From Pseudoduganella lutea (lineage in GTDB: Bacteria > Pseudomonadota > Gammaproteobacteria > Burkholderiales > Burkholderiaceae_D), in assembly GCF_004209755.1 (NCBI RefSeq), contig NZ_CP035913.1:124001-188000 (forward strand): a stretch of 64,000 bases of DNA. The letters run 5' to 3'. Below are positions 9,243-17,893 of the stretch, piece by piece. The stretch's first letter is position 1. The number at the start of each line of letters is the position of its first letter. A model generated the notes under the pieces. The model saw only the letters and a program-made list of their open reading frames with translations, made no database searches and had not been told where the DNA came from. Made by a program: the position numbers and the translations under genes.

Positions 9243-9890
9243 ATGCCCCCACTGCACCCCTGCCCCGACGACGAAGGCAATCCCGTCGTCATCCGCATTC
9301 CCACCGTGCCGACCGCGCCCGCTTCGTGGCAGGAGCCGGCCCGCCTTGCCACCGTGGTACCGAACGGCCCGCTGCCCGACGCCCTGAACGGGATCCCGCT
9401 GGCGCCCTGGACGACGGCGCCGGACACGGCCGATGGGTGGGCGGCACTGGCCGACCGCGCGCTGCTGGAAGAGCCGCCGTTCGTGCCACCGGAAGGCATG
9501 TCCGCCGCGGCCGGCGCCGTTGTCGTCGAGGATGACGGGCGCGTATGGCTCGTCGCGCCGTCGAACCGTTTCGGCGGCTACAGCGCCACGTTCCCGAAAG
9601 GCCGCGCCGACTCCGGCGCCGGGCTGCATTGCACGGCGATCCGCGAAGCCTTCGAGGAAGCGGGATTGCACGTGCAGCTCGTGGCCTTCCTGGCCGACTC
9701 GCGCCGCACGCTGACCTACACGCGCTACTACATCGCCCGCCGCCTCGGCGGCACGCCGGCCGCGATGGGCTGGGAAACGCAGGCCGTGCACCTGGTGCCG
9801 CTGACGCAGCTGGAACGCGTGGCGAGCCACCACAACGACTTTCCCGTCATCAAGGCGCTGCGCGAGTGGTTCGACGCGCAGCGGCGCTGA
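9243..9890 (+). CDS. Nudix hydrolase with altered Nudix box
   Basis: Nudix-fold protein of 215 residues, predicted cytoplasmic. The core starts near residue 87 (AAAGAVVVEDDGRVWLVAPS). The Nudix box spans about residues 120-142: the REAFEEAGL end matches REUXEEXGU, but the first conserved glutamate of GX5EX7REUXEEXGU is alanine (GRADSGA). The metal-binding REUXEE core is intact, so activity is still plausible. It follows the ThuA gene after 97 bp with its own possible leader and converges on lutB. Substrate unknown. The ATG at 9243 is the first in frame, but the nearest purine-rich sequence (CGGAGA at 9218) is rather far, so the start is less sure than the gene. Confidence 0.8.
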   Translation: MPPLHPCPDDEGNPVVIRIPTVPTAPASWQEPARLATVVPNGPLPDALNGIPLAPWTTAPDTADGWAALADRALLEEPPFVPPEGMSAAAGAVVVEDDGRVWLVAPSNRFGGYSATFPKGRADSGAGLHCTAIREAFEEAGLHVQLVAFLADSRRTLTYTRYYIARRLGGTPAAMGWETQAVHLVPLTQLERVASHHNDFPVIKALREWFDAQRR

Positions 9891-9929
9891 ACACCGCCGG
9901 ATTCCACGGCCGGCACACCGCGCGCTGAC

Positions 9930-11375
9930 TCACTCCGGCTGGTTCCGCTCCCGCAGCATGTCGGCCAGGCTGCGCGGTGCCGGTGTCAAAGGCGTGCGGT
10001 GCCGGGTCCAGCCCATCTGTGCGGAAGGCGTCAGCGCGCGCAGGCGCGTGGCTGCCGCGCGGAACGCCCGGTAGGCGGACGGATGGGAAAACGCGCCGCT
10101 CCAGAACCGCCACACCAGCCGGTCGCCACGGCTGAATTTCGCCCCCTGCCCCTTGAGGGGATGCGCCACCTGCTCGCGCGGATCGCGGTTCGCCTCGGTG
10201 CGCAGGCGCACCAGCAGCGCCGGGATCGGAATGCGCACGGGACACACTTCCCCGCACGCGCCGCACAGGCTCGAGGCGGTGGCCAGGTCGGCCGTCGCTT
10301 CCAGTCCCAGCAGGTGCGGCGAGATGATCTTGCCGATCGGCCCGGGATAGGTCGTGCCATACGCATGGCCGCCGATGCGCCCGTAGACGGGACAGTGGTT
10401 CATGCAGGCGCCGCAACGGATGCACTGCAGCGTGGCGCGCAACTGCTCGTCGGCATAGGCCTGCGTGCGGCCGTTGTCCAGCAAGACCAGGTGCAGTTCG
10501 CGTGGACCATCGAGCTCGCCGGCACGGCGCGGGCCCGAGATCAGGTTGCAATACGTGGTGATCGGCTGCCCTGTGGCCGACCGGGTCAGCAGGCTGGCCA
10601 GCGGCACGATGTGCTCGAGCTTTGCCACCACCTTCTCCATGCCCATGATGGCGATGTGCACGTCGGGCACCGTGGTCGACAGCCGGCCATTGCCCTCGTT
10701 TTCCACCAGCCACAGCGTGCCTGTGTCGGCGGCGGCGAAGTTGACGCCCGACACGCCGATGTCGGCCTCGGCGAACGCCGTGCGCAAGGCCCGGCGGCCG
10801 GTCTGGATCAGCGTGTCGACGTCGTCGCTGTAGGGCGTTTCAGGGATGTGCCGCGCGAACAATGCGCCGATATCCTCGCGCGTCTTGTGGATCGCCGGCA
10901 TGACGATGTGCGACGGCTTCTCGCCCGCGATCTGCACGATGTATTCGCCCATGTCCGATTCGATGCAAGCGATGCCCCGCTCGCCCAGGTAGTGATTCAG
11001 CTCGATCTCTTCGCTGGCCATCGACTTGCCCTTGATGACCCGGCGGGCGCCACGCGCGTGCGCGATGCCGGCGATGATCGCGTTGGCTTCCTCGCCCGTC
11101 TCGGCCCAGTGCACGTGCACGCCGGCCGCCGTCAGCTTTTCCTCGAGCTGCACGAGCAGTTGCGGCAGGTTGGCCAGCGCATGCCGGCGGATCGCTTCGC
11201 CCAGGTCGCGCAGGCGTTCCAGTTCCTCCGCATCGGGGAATTGCGTGCGCCGTTTCGCTTGCAGGAAATCCATCGCGCCACGAAAGCTCGCGCGCAGCTT
11301 CGGATCGTCCAGCGCGGCGCGGGCCCTGCCATGGAAATCCTCCGGCGCGACGAAATGCATCGATTGAACGCTCAT
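9930..11375 (-). CDS. lutB: LutB, lactate utilisation iron-sulfur protein
   Basis: Fe-S subunit of the LutABC L-lactate oxidation system that converts L-lactate to pyruvate in the cytoplasm; 481 residues, as expected. The N-terminal LUD (DUF162) domain covers about 70-300, then two ferredoxin-like clusters: C318-C321-C324-C328 (CIRCGACMNHCPVY) and C371-C374-C378 (CGACGEVCP). The start at 11375 is set by an AAGGAGG ribosome binding site and overlaps the lutC stop by 4 bases (ATGA), so translation is coupled. Last gene of the glcDEF-lutACB array. The longer frame upstream is read-through inside lutC and was not used. Confidence 0.95.
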   Translation of the reverse strand: MSVQSMHFVAPEDFHGRARAALDDPKLRASFRGAMDFLQAKRRTQFPDAEELERLRDLGEAIRRHALANLPQLLVQLEEKLTAAGVHVHWAETGEEANAIIAGIAHARGARRVIKGKSMASEEIELNHYLGERGIACIESDMGEYIVQIAGEKPSHIVMPAIHKTREDIGALFARHIPETPYSDDVDTLIQTGRRALRTAFAEADIGVSGVNFAAADTGTLWLVENEGNGRLSTTVPDVHIAIMGMEKVVAKLEHIVPLASLLTRSATGQPITTYCNLISGPRRAGELDGPRELHLVLLDNGRTQAYADEQLRATLQCIRCGACMNHCPVYGRIGGHAYGTTYPGPIGKIISPHLLGLEATADLATASSLCGACGEVCPVRIPIPALLVRLRTEANRDPREQVAHPLKGQGAKFSRGDRLVWRFWSGAFSHPSAYRAFRAAATRLRALTPSAQMGWTRHRTPLTPAPRSLADMLRERNQPE

Positions 11376-12055
11376 GCCTGCCTCCTTCCGGTAACGATCA
11401 CGACCCACATCCAGCGCGGCCCGTGCGCGCCGAAGGCCAGCGTTTGCTGGATGTCCGACGTTTTCGACGGCCCCGACGCCAGCACCAGGTTCGTGGGCAT
11501 GCCATCGCGCCAGCGCTCGGCCAGGGCGGCATCGAACAGCGTGGCGTGCAGCGACTCGGCATGGACCAGCGCGACGTGCAGCGGCGGCACCAGCGAAACG
11601 GTGCGCGGCGTGCCCGCATCCGGCGCTAGGACCAGCGTACCGGTGGCGGCTATGCCCGACCGCGCCACCGTGAAACCCGCATCGACGGTGCCGAACAGTT
11701 CCGGCTTCCACGTCTCCAGCGGGCCGCGGAACGGCAGCGTTTCCACCTGCGCCGGCAGTGCACGGGCCAGTGCCGCGCCTTCGGGGCTTTCGCAGTCGAG
11801 CAGCAGGCGCTTCACGCCATGGTGCGCCAGCCTGTCCGCAAGCAGTGACGGCCATTCGTCGATGCCGGCCCGGAATACCTCGGCACGCGCGGCGCGCAGC
11901 GCAGCTTCCAGCGCATCGGCCAGTTGACCGGGCTCCGGCTGCGCGTGGGCATGGTGCGCGGCGATCCGACTGTCGAGCACCGTGAGGGCATCTTGCACTG
12001 GCGCCGGCGCGGCGGCGCGCAGCCGGCCCAGCATGCGTTCGCGGGCATGCATCAT
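11372..12055 (-). CDS. lutC: LutC, lactate utilisation protein (LUD domain)
   Basis: LUD-domain subunit of LutABC, 227 residues. The family-typical region runs through LFGTVDAGFTVARSGIAATG and ends with PSKTSDIQQTLAFGAHGPR, a hallmark of LutC. No cysteine clusters are expected or seen. The start codon at 12055 overlaps the lutA stop (4-base ATGA overlap) and its own stop overlaps lutB the same way, so the three lut genes are tightly coupled. The next codon is also ATG (12052). Gene order is lutA-lutC-lutB rather than lutABC. Confidence 0.93.
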   Translation of the reverse strand: MMHARERMLGRLRAAAPAPVQDALTVLDSRIAAHHAHAQPEPGQLADALEAALRAARAEVFRAGIDEWPSLLADRLAHHGVKRLLLDCESPEGAALARALPAQVETLPFRGPLETWKPELFGTVDAGFTVARSGIAATGTLVLAPDAGTPRTVSLVPPLHVALVHAESLHATLFDAALAERWRDGMPTNLVLASGPSKTSDIQQTLAFGAHGPRWMWVVIVTGRRQA

Positions 12056-12855
12056 GCGCCCTCCTCCCCGGCAGCCAGGCCGTTCGCACGGCGCCACAGG
12101 AAGCTGGCCATGTGCTCCACCTCGAGCGGTGCCTCCTGTGCCCTGGCGGCGTGGCCGATATTGAGCAGGCAGCCGCAATCGGCGGAAACGACGCGCCGCG
12201 CGCCGGTGGCGCAGGCGGCGGCGACCTTGTCGGTCACCATGGCGCCGGAAATGTCCGGATGCTTCAGGCAGAACGTGCCGCCAAAACCGCAGCACTCGGA
12301 TTCGCGCGCGTGCTCCAGCCGCCGCACGCCGGGCAGGCCATCGACGAGTGCCACGCAGTGGGCACGCGTGCCCATCTCGCGCCGCGCCCCGCACGACGTG
12401 TGCAGCACCACGTCCTCGTCGGCCTGCGCCTGCGCGGGATAGCGCACGCGCAGCACGTTCAGCAGGAATTCGCTCAGTTCATGGACCCGCCCGGCGAGCC
12501 GGCGAGCCTGCTCCGCGAGCACCGGATCGGCAGCGAACAGTTCCGGCCAGTGGTGGCGCATCATGCCCGCGCAGGAACCGGACGGCACGATCACCGGCCA
12601 GTCGTGCGGGAACAGGGCCATCTGCGCCAGCGCCACCTCGCGCGCGTGCGCCGGGTTGCCGCTGCTCCAGGCGGGCTGGCCGCAGCAGCTCTGGCCGCGC
12701 GGGTAATGCACGACGACACCCTCGCGTTCGAGCAGGCGCACGGCATCGAGGCCGGCCCGTGGCATGAACAGGTCGATGACGCACGTGCCGAAAAGGTAGA
12801 CATCCGTCACGGCCGCCGTGGCGGCTGACATGGGCATCGGGTCACGCGGCTGCAT
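12052..12855 (-). CDS. lutA: LutA, cysteine-rich Fe-S oxidoreductase subunit
   Basis: LutA/YkgE-type CCG-domain protein, 267 residues, the redox partner of LutB and LutC in L-lactate oxidation. Two CCG (cysteine-rich) domains are visible: SCCGQPAW in the first half and ECCGFGG in the second, the latter with a downstream DCGCLLN cysteine motif. Start 12855 is preferred because GGGAGG precedes it by about 5 bases; it overlaps the glcF stop by 14 bases. Alternative ATGs at 12837 and 12831 lie past the glcF stop. The gene therefore sits in the same transcription unit as the glycolate oxidase genes. Confidence 0.92.
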   Translation of the reverse strand: MQPRDPMPMSAATAAVTDVYLFGTCVIDLFMPRAGLDAVRLLEREGVVVHYPRGQSCCGQPAWSSGNPAHAREVALAQMALFPHDWPVIVPSGSCAGMMRHHWPELFAADPVLAEQARRLAGRVHELSEFLLNVLRVRYPAQAQADEDVVLHTSCGARREMGTRAHCVALVDGLPGVRRLEHARESECCGFGGTFCLKHPDISGAMVTDKVAAACATGARRVVSADCGCLLNIGHAARAQEAPLEVEHMASFLWRRANGLAAGEEGA

Positions 12856-14146
12856 GCGGCCTCCCGCCCGGCGCCTGCGACCGACGCCGCGCCTGGTCCT
12901 GCGACGGTTGCGACGACTGTTGCAGCAAGCGGTCCAGCAATTCGATCCAGTGCCCCACCGGCGTGCCGGTGCCGCCTTGCAGGTGGCTCTGGCAACCGAT
13001 GTTGGCGGACACGATCTCCTCGGCGTCGGTGGCGTGCAGCGCCGCCAGCTTGCGCTCGCGCAGCTGGCCGGACAGCTCCGGCTGCAGCAGCGAATACGTG
13101 CCGGACGAGCCGCAGCACAGGTGGCTGTCCGCGCACAGCCGCACGTCCACGCCCACCGCGCGCAGCAGGCCCTCGACCTTGCCGCGGATCTGCTGCCCGT
13201 GCTGCAGCGTGCAGGGCGGGTGGAATGCCACCGACCGGGCGTGAACGCTGTCGATGCGGGCTGCCAGCGCATCCTCGAAATCGCACAGGATTTCACTGAT
13301 GTCCCGCGTCAGCATCGCGATGCGGGCGGCTTTCGCCGCGTAGGCGGCATCGTGGCGCAGCAGGTGGCCGTAATCCTTGACGGTGACGCCGCAGCCCGAC
13401 GACGTCATGACGATCGCTTCGGCGCCCTCCTCGACCGCCGGCCACCATGCATCGATATTGCGGCGCATGTCGTCCAGCCCGCCCTCCTGGTCATTCAGGT
13501 GGTAGCGGATGGCACCGCAGCACCCGGCTTTCGGCGCCATGACGAGTTCGATGCCCAGCGCATCGAGCACGCGCGCCGTGGCGGCATTGATGTTCGGCGC
13601 CATCGCCGGCTGCACGCAGCCGTCGAGCAGCAGCATCTTGCGCGCATGGCTGGCTGTCGGCCACCGGCCCGGCGGCGTGGCGCGCGCCACCTTGCCGCGC
13701 AGCGCCGCTGGCAGCACGGGGCGCAGCAACTGGCCCGCCTTCATGGCCGGCTTGAAGATCCAGCCGCGCGGCAGCACTTCGCGCAGCAGCGTGCGGGCGG
13801 CCCGTTGCGCGGCCGGGCGCGGCACCTGCCGTTCGACGATGCCGCGGCCGATATCGAGCAGCCGGCCATACTGCACGCCGGACGGGCACGTGGTCTCGCA
13901 GTTGCGGCATGTGAGGCAACGGTCCAGGTGCAGCTGCGTGCCCGGTCCCGCTTCGGCGCCTTCCAGCACCTGCTTGATCAGGTAGATGCGCCCGCGCGGG
14001 CCATCGAGTTCGTCGCCCAGCAATTGATAGGTGGGACAGGTGGCCGTGCAAAAGCCGCAATGCACGCAACTGCGCAGGATCGCTTCCGCTTCCTGGCCTT
14101 CCGGCGTGCCCTGGTATTGGGGAGCAAGATTGGTCTGCATGGTCAA
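12842..14146 (-). CDS. glcF: GlcF, glycolate oxidase iron-sulfur subunit
   Basis: Iron-sulfur subunit of membrane-associated glycolate oxidase GlcDEF (glycolate to glyoxylate, electrons to the respiratory chain). 434 residues. Two 4Fe-4S motifs: C27-C30-C33-C37 (CVHCGFCTATCP) and C77-C80-C83-C87 (CLTCRNCETTCP). Two CCG domains follow (GCCGAIRYH, LCCGSSGTYS), the usual GlcF layout. The start overlaps the glcE stop by 4 bases. Its C-terminus (after LLDRLLQQSS) is Gln/Arg/Ala-rich and may be unstructured. Confidence 0.95.
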   Translation of the reverse strand: MTMQTNLAPQYQGTPEGQEAEAILRSCVHCGFCTATCPTYQLLGDELDGPRGRIYLIKQVLEGAEAGPGTQLHLDRCLTCRNCETTCPSGVQYGRLLDIGRGIVERQVPRPAAQRAARTLLREVLPRGWIFKPAMKAGQLLRPVLPAALRGKVARATPPGRWPTASHARKMLLLDGCVQPAMAPNINAATARVLDALGIELVMAPKAGCCGAIRYHLNDQEGGLDDMRRNIDAWWPAVEEGAEAIVMTSSGCGVTVKDYGHLLRHDAAYAAKAARIAMLTRDISEILCDFEDALAARIDSVHARSVAFHPPCTLQHGQQIRGKVEGLLRAVGVDVRLCADSHLCCGSSGTYSLLQPELSGQLRERKLAALHATDAEEIVSANIGCQSHLQGGTGTPVGHWIELLDRLLQQSSQPSQDQARRRSQAPGGRPHAAA

Positions 14147-15234
14147 AGGTCCTCGTACATGCGGCCCGGGTTAAAGATGCCGGCCGGGTCGAAAGCGTTT
14201 TTCAGGTTGCGGTGGATCGCATGGATCGCGGGTGCCAGCGGTTGAAACACGTCGTGCCGCGCGGTGCCGCGGTACAGGGTGGCATGGCCGCCATGGCGTG
14301 CCGCCAGCGCGCGGATGGCCTGCGGCGTCTCGTGCGAGCGCAGCCAGCGTTGCCCGCCGCCCCACTCGATCAGTTGCGTCCCGCCGTCCTCCTGCCCGGG
14401 GGCCAGCACCGGCGCCACGGTAGGCACCGCCAGCCGCCACAGCGGCGCGGCGGCGGCGTCCGCAAAGAACGGATGGCGCTGCTCGCGCACGTCGTGCCAG
14501 AACGCCGTGGCCGTTCCGGCGGGCAGCGCCTCGCCACCGATACGTGCCATCGCCGCGGCCACCGCCGCGCCGGCGCCGGACAGGCGCACCGTCAGCAGGC
14601 CATCGTGCCAGGCGCTGGCGGACACCGGCATCGGTTGCCCGGCCCAGGCGTTCACGCGCTGCAGCGCGGTTTCCTGGTCCAGCGCCAGTCGCAGCGTGGC
14701 CTCCGCCGCGGGACGGGGCAGCACTTTCAGCGACACGTCGAGGATCAGTCCCAGCGTACCGAGCGATCCGGCCATCAGGCGCGATACGTCGTAGCCGGCC
14801 ACGTTCTTCATCACCTGGCCGCCGAAGCGCAATACGTTGCCCTGCCCGTTCATCAGGGTCACGCCCAGCACGAAATCGCGCACGGCGCCGGCGGCCTGCC
14901 GGCGCGGCCCGGCCAGCCCGCTGGCCACGACGCCGCCGATAGTGGCGCCCTCGCCGAAATGCGGCGGTTCGAACGCCAGCATCTGCCCGTGTTCCGCCAG
15001 CGCCGCTTCGATCTCGCGCAGCGGCGTGCCGCAGCGCGCGGTGACCACCAGTTCGGTGGGCTCGTAGCCGGTGATGCCGCGGTAGCCCGTGGTGTCGAGC
15101 ACCGCGCCTTCCGGTGCGCGCCCGTACCAGTCCTTGCTGCCGCCACCGCGGATGCGCAGCGGCACCCCGTCGCGGCCCGCGGCCAGCACGCGCTCGCGGA
15201 ATGCCGCGCGCAATGGTTCCAGCGTATCGTCCAT
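14143..15234 (-). CDS. glcE: GlcE, glycolate oxidase FAD-binding subunit
   Basis: Second FAD_binding_4-type subunit of glycolate oxidase, 363 residues. Recognisable stretches are PLRIRGGGSKDWYG, the GEGATIGGVVASGLAGPRR flavin-binding loop near residue 95 and FGGQVMKNVAGYDVSRLMAG, which is diagnostic for GlcE. The C-terminus NAFDPAGIFNPGRMYEDL matches the family ending. It begins 34 bp after the glcD stop with a GGAGACAGG ribosome binding site and overlaps glcF by 4 bases. Confidence 0.95.
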   Translation of the reverse strand: MDDTLEPLRAAFRERVLAAGRDGVPLRIRGGGSKDWYGRAPEGAVLDTTGYRGITGYEPTELVVTARCGTPLREIEAALAEHGQMLAFEPPHFGEGATIGGVVASGLAGPRRQAAGAVRDFVLGVTLMNGQGNVLRFGGQVMKNVAGYDVSRLMAGSLGTLGLILDVSLKVLPRPAAEATLRLALDQETALQRVNAWAGQPMPVSASAWHDGLLTVRLSGAGAAVAAAMARIGGEALPAGTATAFWHDVREQRHPFFADAAAAPLWRLAVPTVAPVLAPGQEDGGTQLIEWGGGQRWLRSHETPQAIRALAARHGGHATLYRGTARHDVFQPLAPAIHAIHRNLKNAFDPAGIFNPGRMYEDL

Positions 15235-15268
15235 GTTCCTGTCTCCTCGCTTGTTCTTTGAGCTTGCT

Positions 15269-16785
15269 TTATCGCTTCACATGCCGGGCCTGCGGCGCCT
15301 GCGCGAACCGGAACAGTCCCGCCTCCACCTTGCGCTTGCCGTACTGGGCACAGCGGTCCAGCGTGGGGATGGCCTTGTCGGGGTTCAGTTGCTGTGCCGG
15401 GTCGAACGCGCGCTTGACGGCGATGAACGCGGCGATTTCCTCGACCGTGAACTGTTCGCACATCGAATCAAGCTTTTCGACGCCCACGCCATGCTCGCCC
15501 GTGATCGTGCCCCCGCCGCCACGCACAGCGCCAGGATCGCTTCGCCGAAACGCTCCGCGCGATGGAATTCACCGGGCTGGTTGGCATCGAACAGGATCAG
15601 CGGGTGCAGGTTGCCGTCGCCGGCATGGAAGACGTTGGCGCAGCGCAGGTCATATTCGAGCGCCAGCGCGTCGATCCCCGTCAGCACCTCAGCCAGCTTG
15701 CGGCGGGGGATCGTGCCGTCCATGCAGTAATAGTCGGGCGAGATGCGCCCCGCGGCGGGAAACGCGTTCTTGCGGCCCGACCAGAAGCGCAGGCGCTCCG
15801 CTTCGTCGCGCGACACGGCGATGGCGGTGGCGCCCGAGCGCGCCAGCACGGCGCTCATGTGGGCGATTTCCTCTTCCACTTCCTCCGGCAGGCCGTCCGA
15901 TTCGCAAAGCAGGATGGCGGCGGCCTCCGTGTCGTAGCCGGCGCGCACGAACGGCTCGACCATGCGCGCACTGGTGCGGTCCATCATTTCCAGCCCGGCC
16001 GGGATGATGCCGGCCGAGATCACGCTGGCCACGGCGTCGGCGCCCTGCACCACGTTATCGAACGACGCCATGATGACGCGCGCCTGCGGCGGCTTCGGCA
16101 CCAGTTTCACCGTCGCTTCGAGCACGACGCCCAGCATGCCTTCCGAGCCGATGAACACGGCCAGCAGGTCCAGCCCCGGCGCATCGGGCGCGCAGCCGCC
16201 CAGTTCGACGATCTCGCCGTCCGCGGTGGCGATGCGCACACGCAGCACGTTGTGCAGCGTGAGGCCGTACTTCAGGCAATGCACGCCGCCGGAATTCTCG
16301 GCGATGTTGCCGCCGATGGTGCAGGCGATCTGCGACGACGGGTCGGGCGCGTAATACAGCCGGTGGGCGGCCGCCGATTCCGAGATGGCCAGGTTGCGCA
16401 CGCCGGGCTGCACGGTGGCGGTGCGGGCCTGCGCATCGATGGCGACGATGCGGTTCATCTTCGCCGTGGACAGCACGATGCCTTCGGCGATGGGCAGCGC
16501 CCCGCCGGACAGCCCGGTGCCGGCACCGCGCGGCACGATCGGCACGCGCAGCTCGCGGCAGACGCGCAGCACGGCCACCACCTGCGCCTCGTTTTCCGGC
16601 AGCGCGACGGCCAGCGGCAACTGGCGATAGGCCGTCAGGCCGTCGCATTCGTACGGTCGGGTATCTTCTTCGTCGAACAGCAGGCAGTGCTGCGGGAGGA
16701 TGGTGCGCAGGGCGGCGCGCAAGGCGGTCACCGTGGCGCGCCGTCGTTCGGCGGCCAGGGCAAGATCGTGATCGGGTGCGTTCAT
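15269..16785 (-). pseudogene. glcD: glcD, glycolate oxidase FAD subunit, frameshifted at a C5 tract
   Basis: Catalytic FAD-linked subunit of glycolate oxidase, split by a frameshift. The first frame, from ATG 16785, gives normal GlcD (VPRGAGTGLSGGALP, IGGNIAENSGG, VFHAGDGNLHPL) to about residue 424 and then turns to nonsense after LCVAAG, stopping at 15385. The expected continuation GGTITGEHGVGVEKLDSMC is in the next frame and runs to the stop at 15269 (FDPAQQLNPDKAIP). Adding one C to the tract at 15510-15514 restores about 505 residues, close to E. coli GlcD (499). Either a real mutation or a homopolymer sequencing error; everything else about the gene looks maintained. First gene of the glc-lut array, 101 bp downstream of the LysR gene. 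Confidence 0.9.
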
Positions 16786-16808
16786 TCGGCGGCTTCCTGC
16801 TGGCTTGT

Positions 16809-16873
16809 TTTCAAACGTGAAACCAGTGTAGCGGCAGCCCGGCCCCGGCAGCGGTGAAAAGAATTAACCGCTG
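16809..16873. promoter_or_regulatory. Inverted repeats in the glcD upstream region
   Basis: The 101-bp gap between the LysR stop and the glcD start holds two inverted repeats. TTTCA-AACG-TGAAA (16809-16822) lies about 24 bp before the start codon. CAGCGGT (16849-16855) pairs with ACCGCTG (16867-16873) across an 11-nt loop. No U-tract follows the second, so it is not an intrinsic terminator by eye. They are candidate operator sites for the operon; the binding protein is unknown. Confidence 0.3.
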
Positions 16874-16886
16874 TATCCGATATTTT

Positions 16887-17774
16887 TCATCCGCCGGCGT
16901 AGGTGGCCATCAGCCAGTCGACGAACAGCTTCACCTCCGGCCGCAATTGCATGCCTTGTTCGTACACCACGTAATACGCATGGGGCGGCGAGGCGAGGCG
17001 GATGCCGAACAGCTCGACCACTTCGCCCTTCTCGATCATCTCCTGGGCAAAGTGCTGCCGCGTGAGACCGACGCCCTGCCCCAGCCGCACGGCTTCGAGC
17101 AGCAGGCCGAGATCGTCGATGCGCAGGTTCGTGGTCGGCTCGGGCCAGTCCAGGCCCGCCACCTCGAACCATGGCTTCCATGGCTCCAGCGCGGAGCGCA
17201 GCAGCGTGGCCTTCGCCAGCTCGGCCGGGCTGGCAATGCCGCCGATGCGCTCCAGGTAGGCGGGGGTGGCCACAGGGAAGGCCGGCTCTTCCAGCAGCTT
17301 CACCGTTTCCAGGTCCGGGTACTTGCCGGCGCCGAAGCGCACTTCCAGGTCGGACTCCGACGGAGCGAGGTCGTACAGCGGCACGGACAGGTAGACGTCG
17401 ACCACGATGTCCGGGTGCGCGCTGGTGAAACCGGCCAGGCGCGGCAGCAGCAGGTAGCGCGCGAACGTGGGCGGCACCGTGAGCTTGATGCGCGGCTGCG
17501 CCGGCGTAGTACGGCCGGGCATCGGGAAGTCGGTCAACGTCTGCAGCGCCGAGCACACGACGTCGAGATAGCTGCGGCCGAAAGGCGTCAGCGTCGGCGC
17601 CCGGCCATCGCGGATGAACAGGCGGTCGCCGACGAACTCCTCGAGCAGCCGGATACGGTGCGACAGCGCGGATGGCGTGATGCACAGCTGGTTGGCCGCC
17701 ACGGCGAACGAACTGGCATGGGCGGCGGCCTCGAAGGCGACCAGCGCGTGGACGGGTGGGAATCGTTTTGCCAT
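16887..17774 (-). CDS. LysR-family transcriptional regulator
   Basis: LysR-type regulator of 296 residues resembling the GcvA group. An N-terminal winged helix-turn-helix is seen at about 7-65 (LVAFEAAAHASSFAVAANQL, CITPSALSHRIRLLEEFVGD, RLFIRDGRAPTLTPFG), then a periplasmic-binding-protein-like effector domain. ATG 17774 is chosen because CCGGAG precedes it and the HTH begins right after it; the longer frame upstream adds only non-conserved sequence. It is encoded between lldP and glcD on the same strand, so it probably controls lactate/glycolate use and may be co-transcribed with one or both neighbours. Confidence 0.9.
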   Translation of the reverse strand: MAKRFPPVHALVAFEAAAHASSFAVAANQLCITPSALSHRIRLLEEFVGDRLFIRDGRAPTLTPFGRSYLDVVCSALQTLTDFPMPGRTTPAQPRIKLTVPPTFARYLLLPRLAGFTSAHPDIVVDVYLSVPLYDLAPSESDLEVRFGAGKYPDLETVKLLEEPAFPVATPAYLERIGGIASPAELAKATLLRSALEPWKPWFEVAGLDWPEPTTNLRIDDLGLLLEAVRLGQGVGLTRQHFAQEMIEKGEVVELFGIRLASPPHAYYVVYEQGMQLRPEVKLFVDWLMATYAGG

Positions 17775-17839
17775 CGTGCTCCGGAAATGCTTTGTATAGA
17801 CTTGAAAACGCCACAGCGCCCGTCCAGGCTGGCACGGGC

Positions 17840-17883
17840 GCAATATCGGCGCAACTTGGCCGCAATATGGGCCCAATAAGCGG
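17840..17883. repeat. Four 11-bp phased repeats between lldP and the LysR gene
   Basis: Four consecutive 11-bp units start at 17840, 17851, 17862 and 17873: GCAATATCGGC, GCAACTTGGCC, GCAATATGGGC and a degenerate CCAATAAGCGG. The 11-bp spacing places the AT-rich part on one face of the helix. The array lies 11 bp past the lldP stop and about 65 bp before the LysR start codon, where an autoregulatory site would be expected. Function is inferred from position only. Confidence 0.6.
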
Positions 17884-17893
17884 ACAAGCCATT

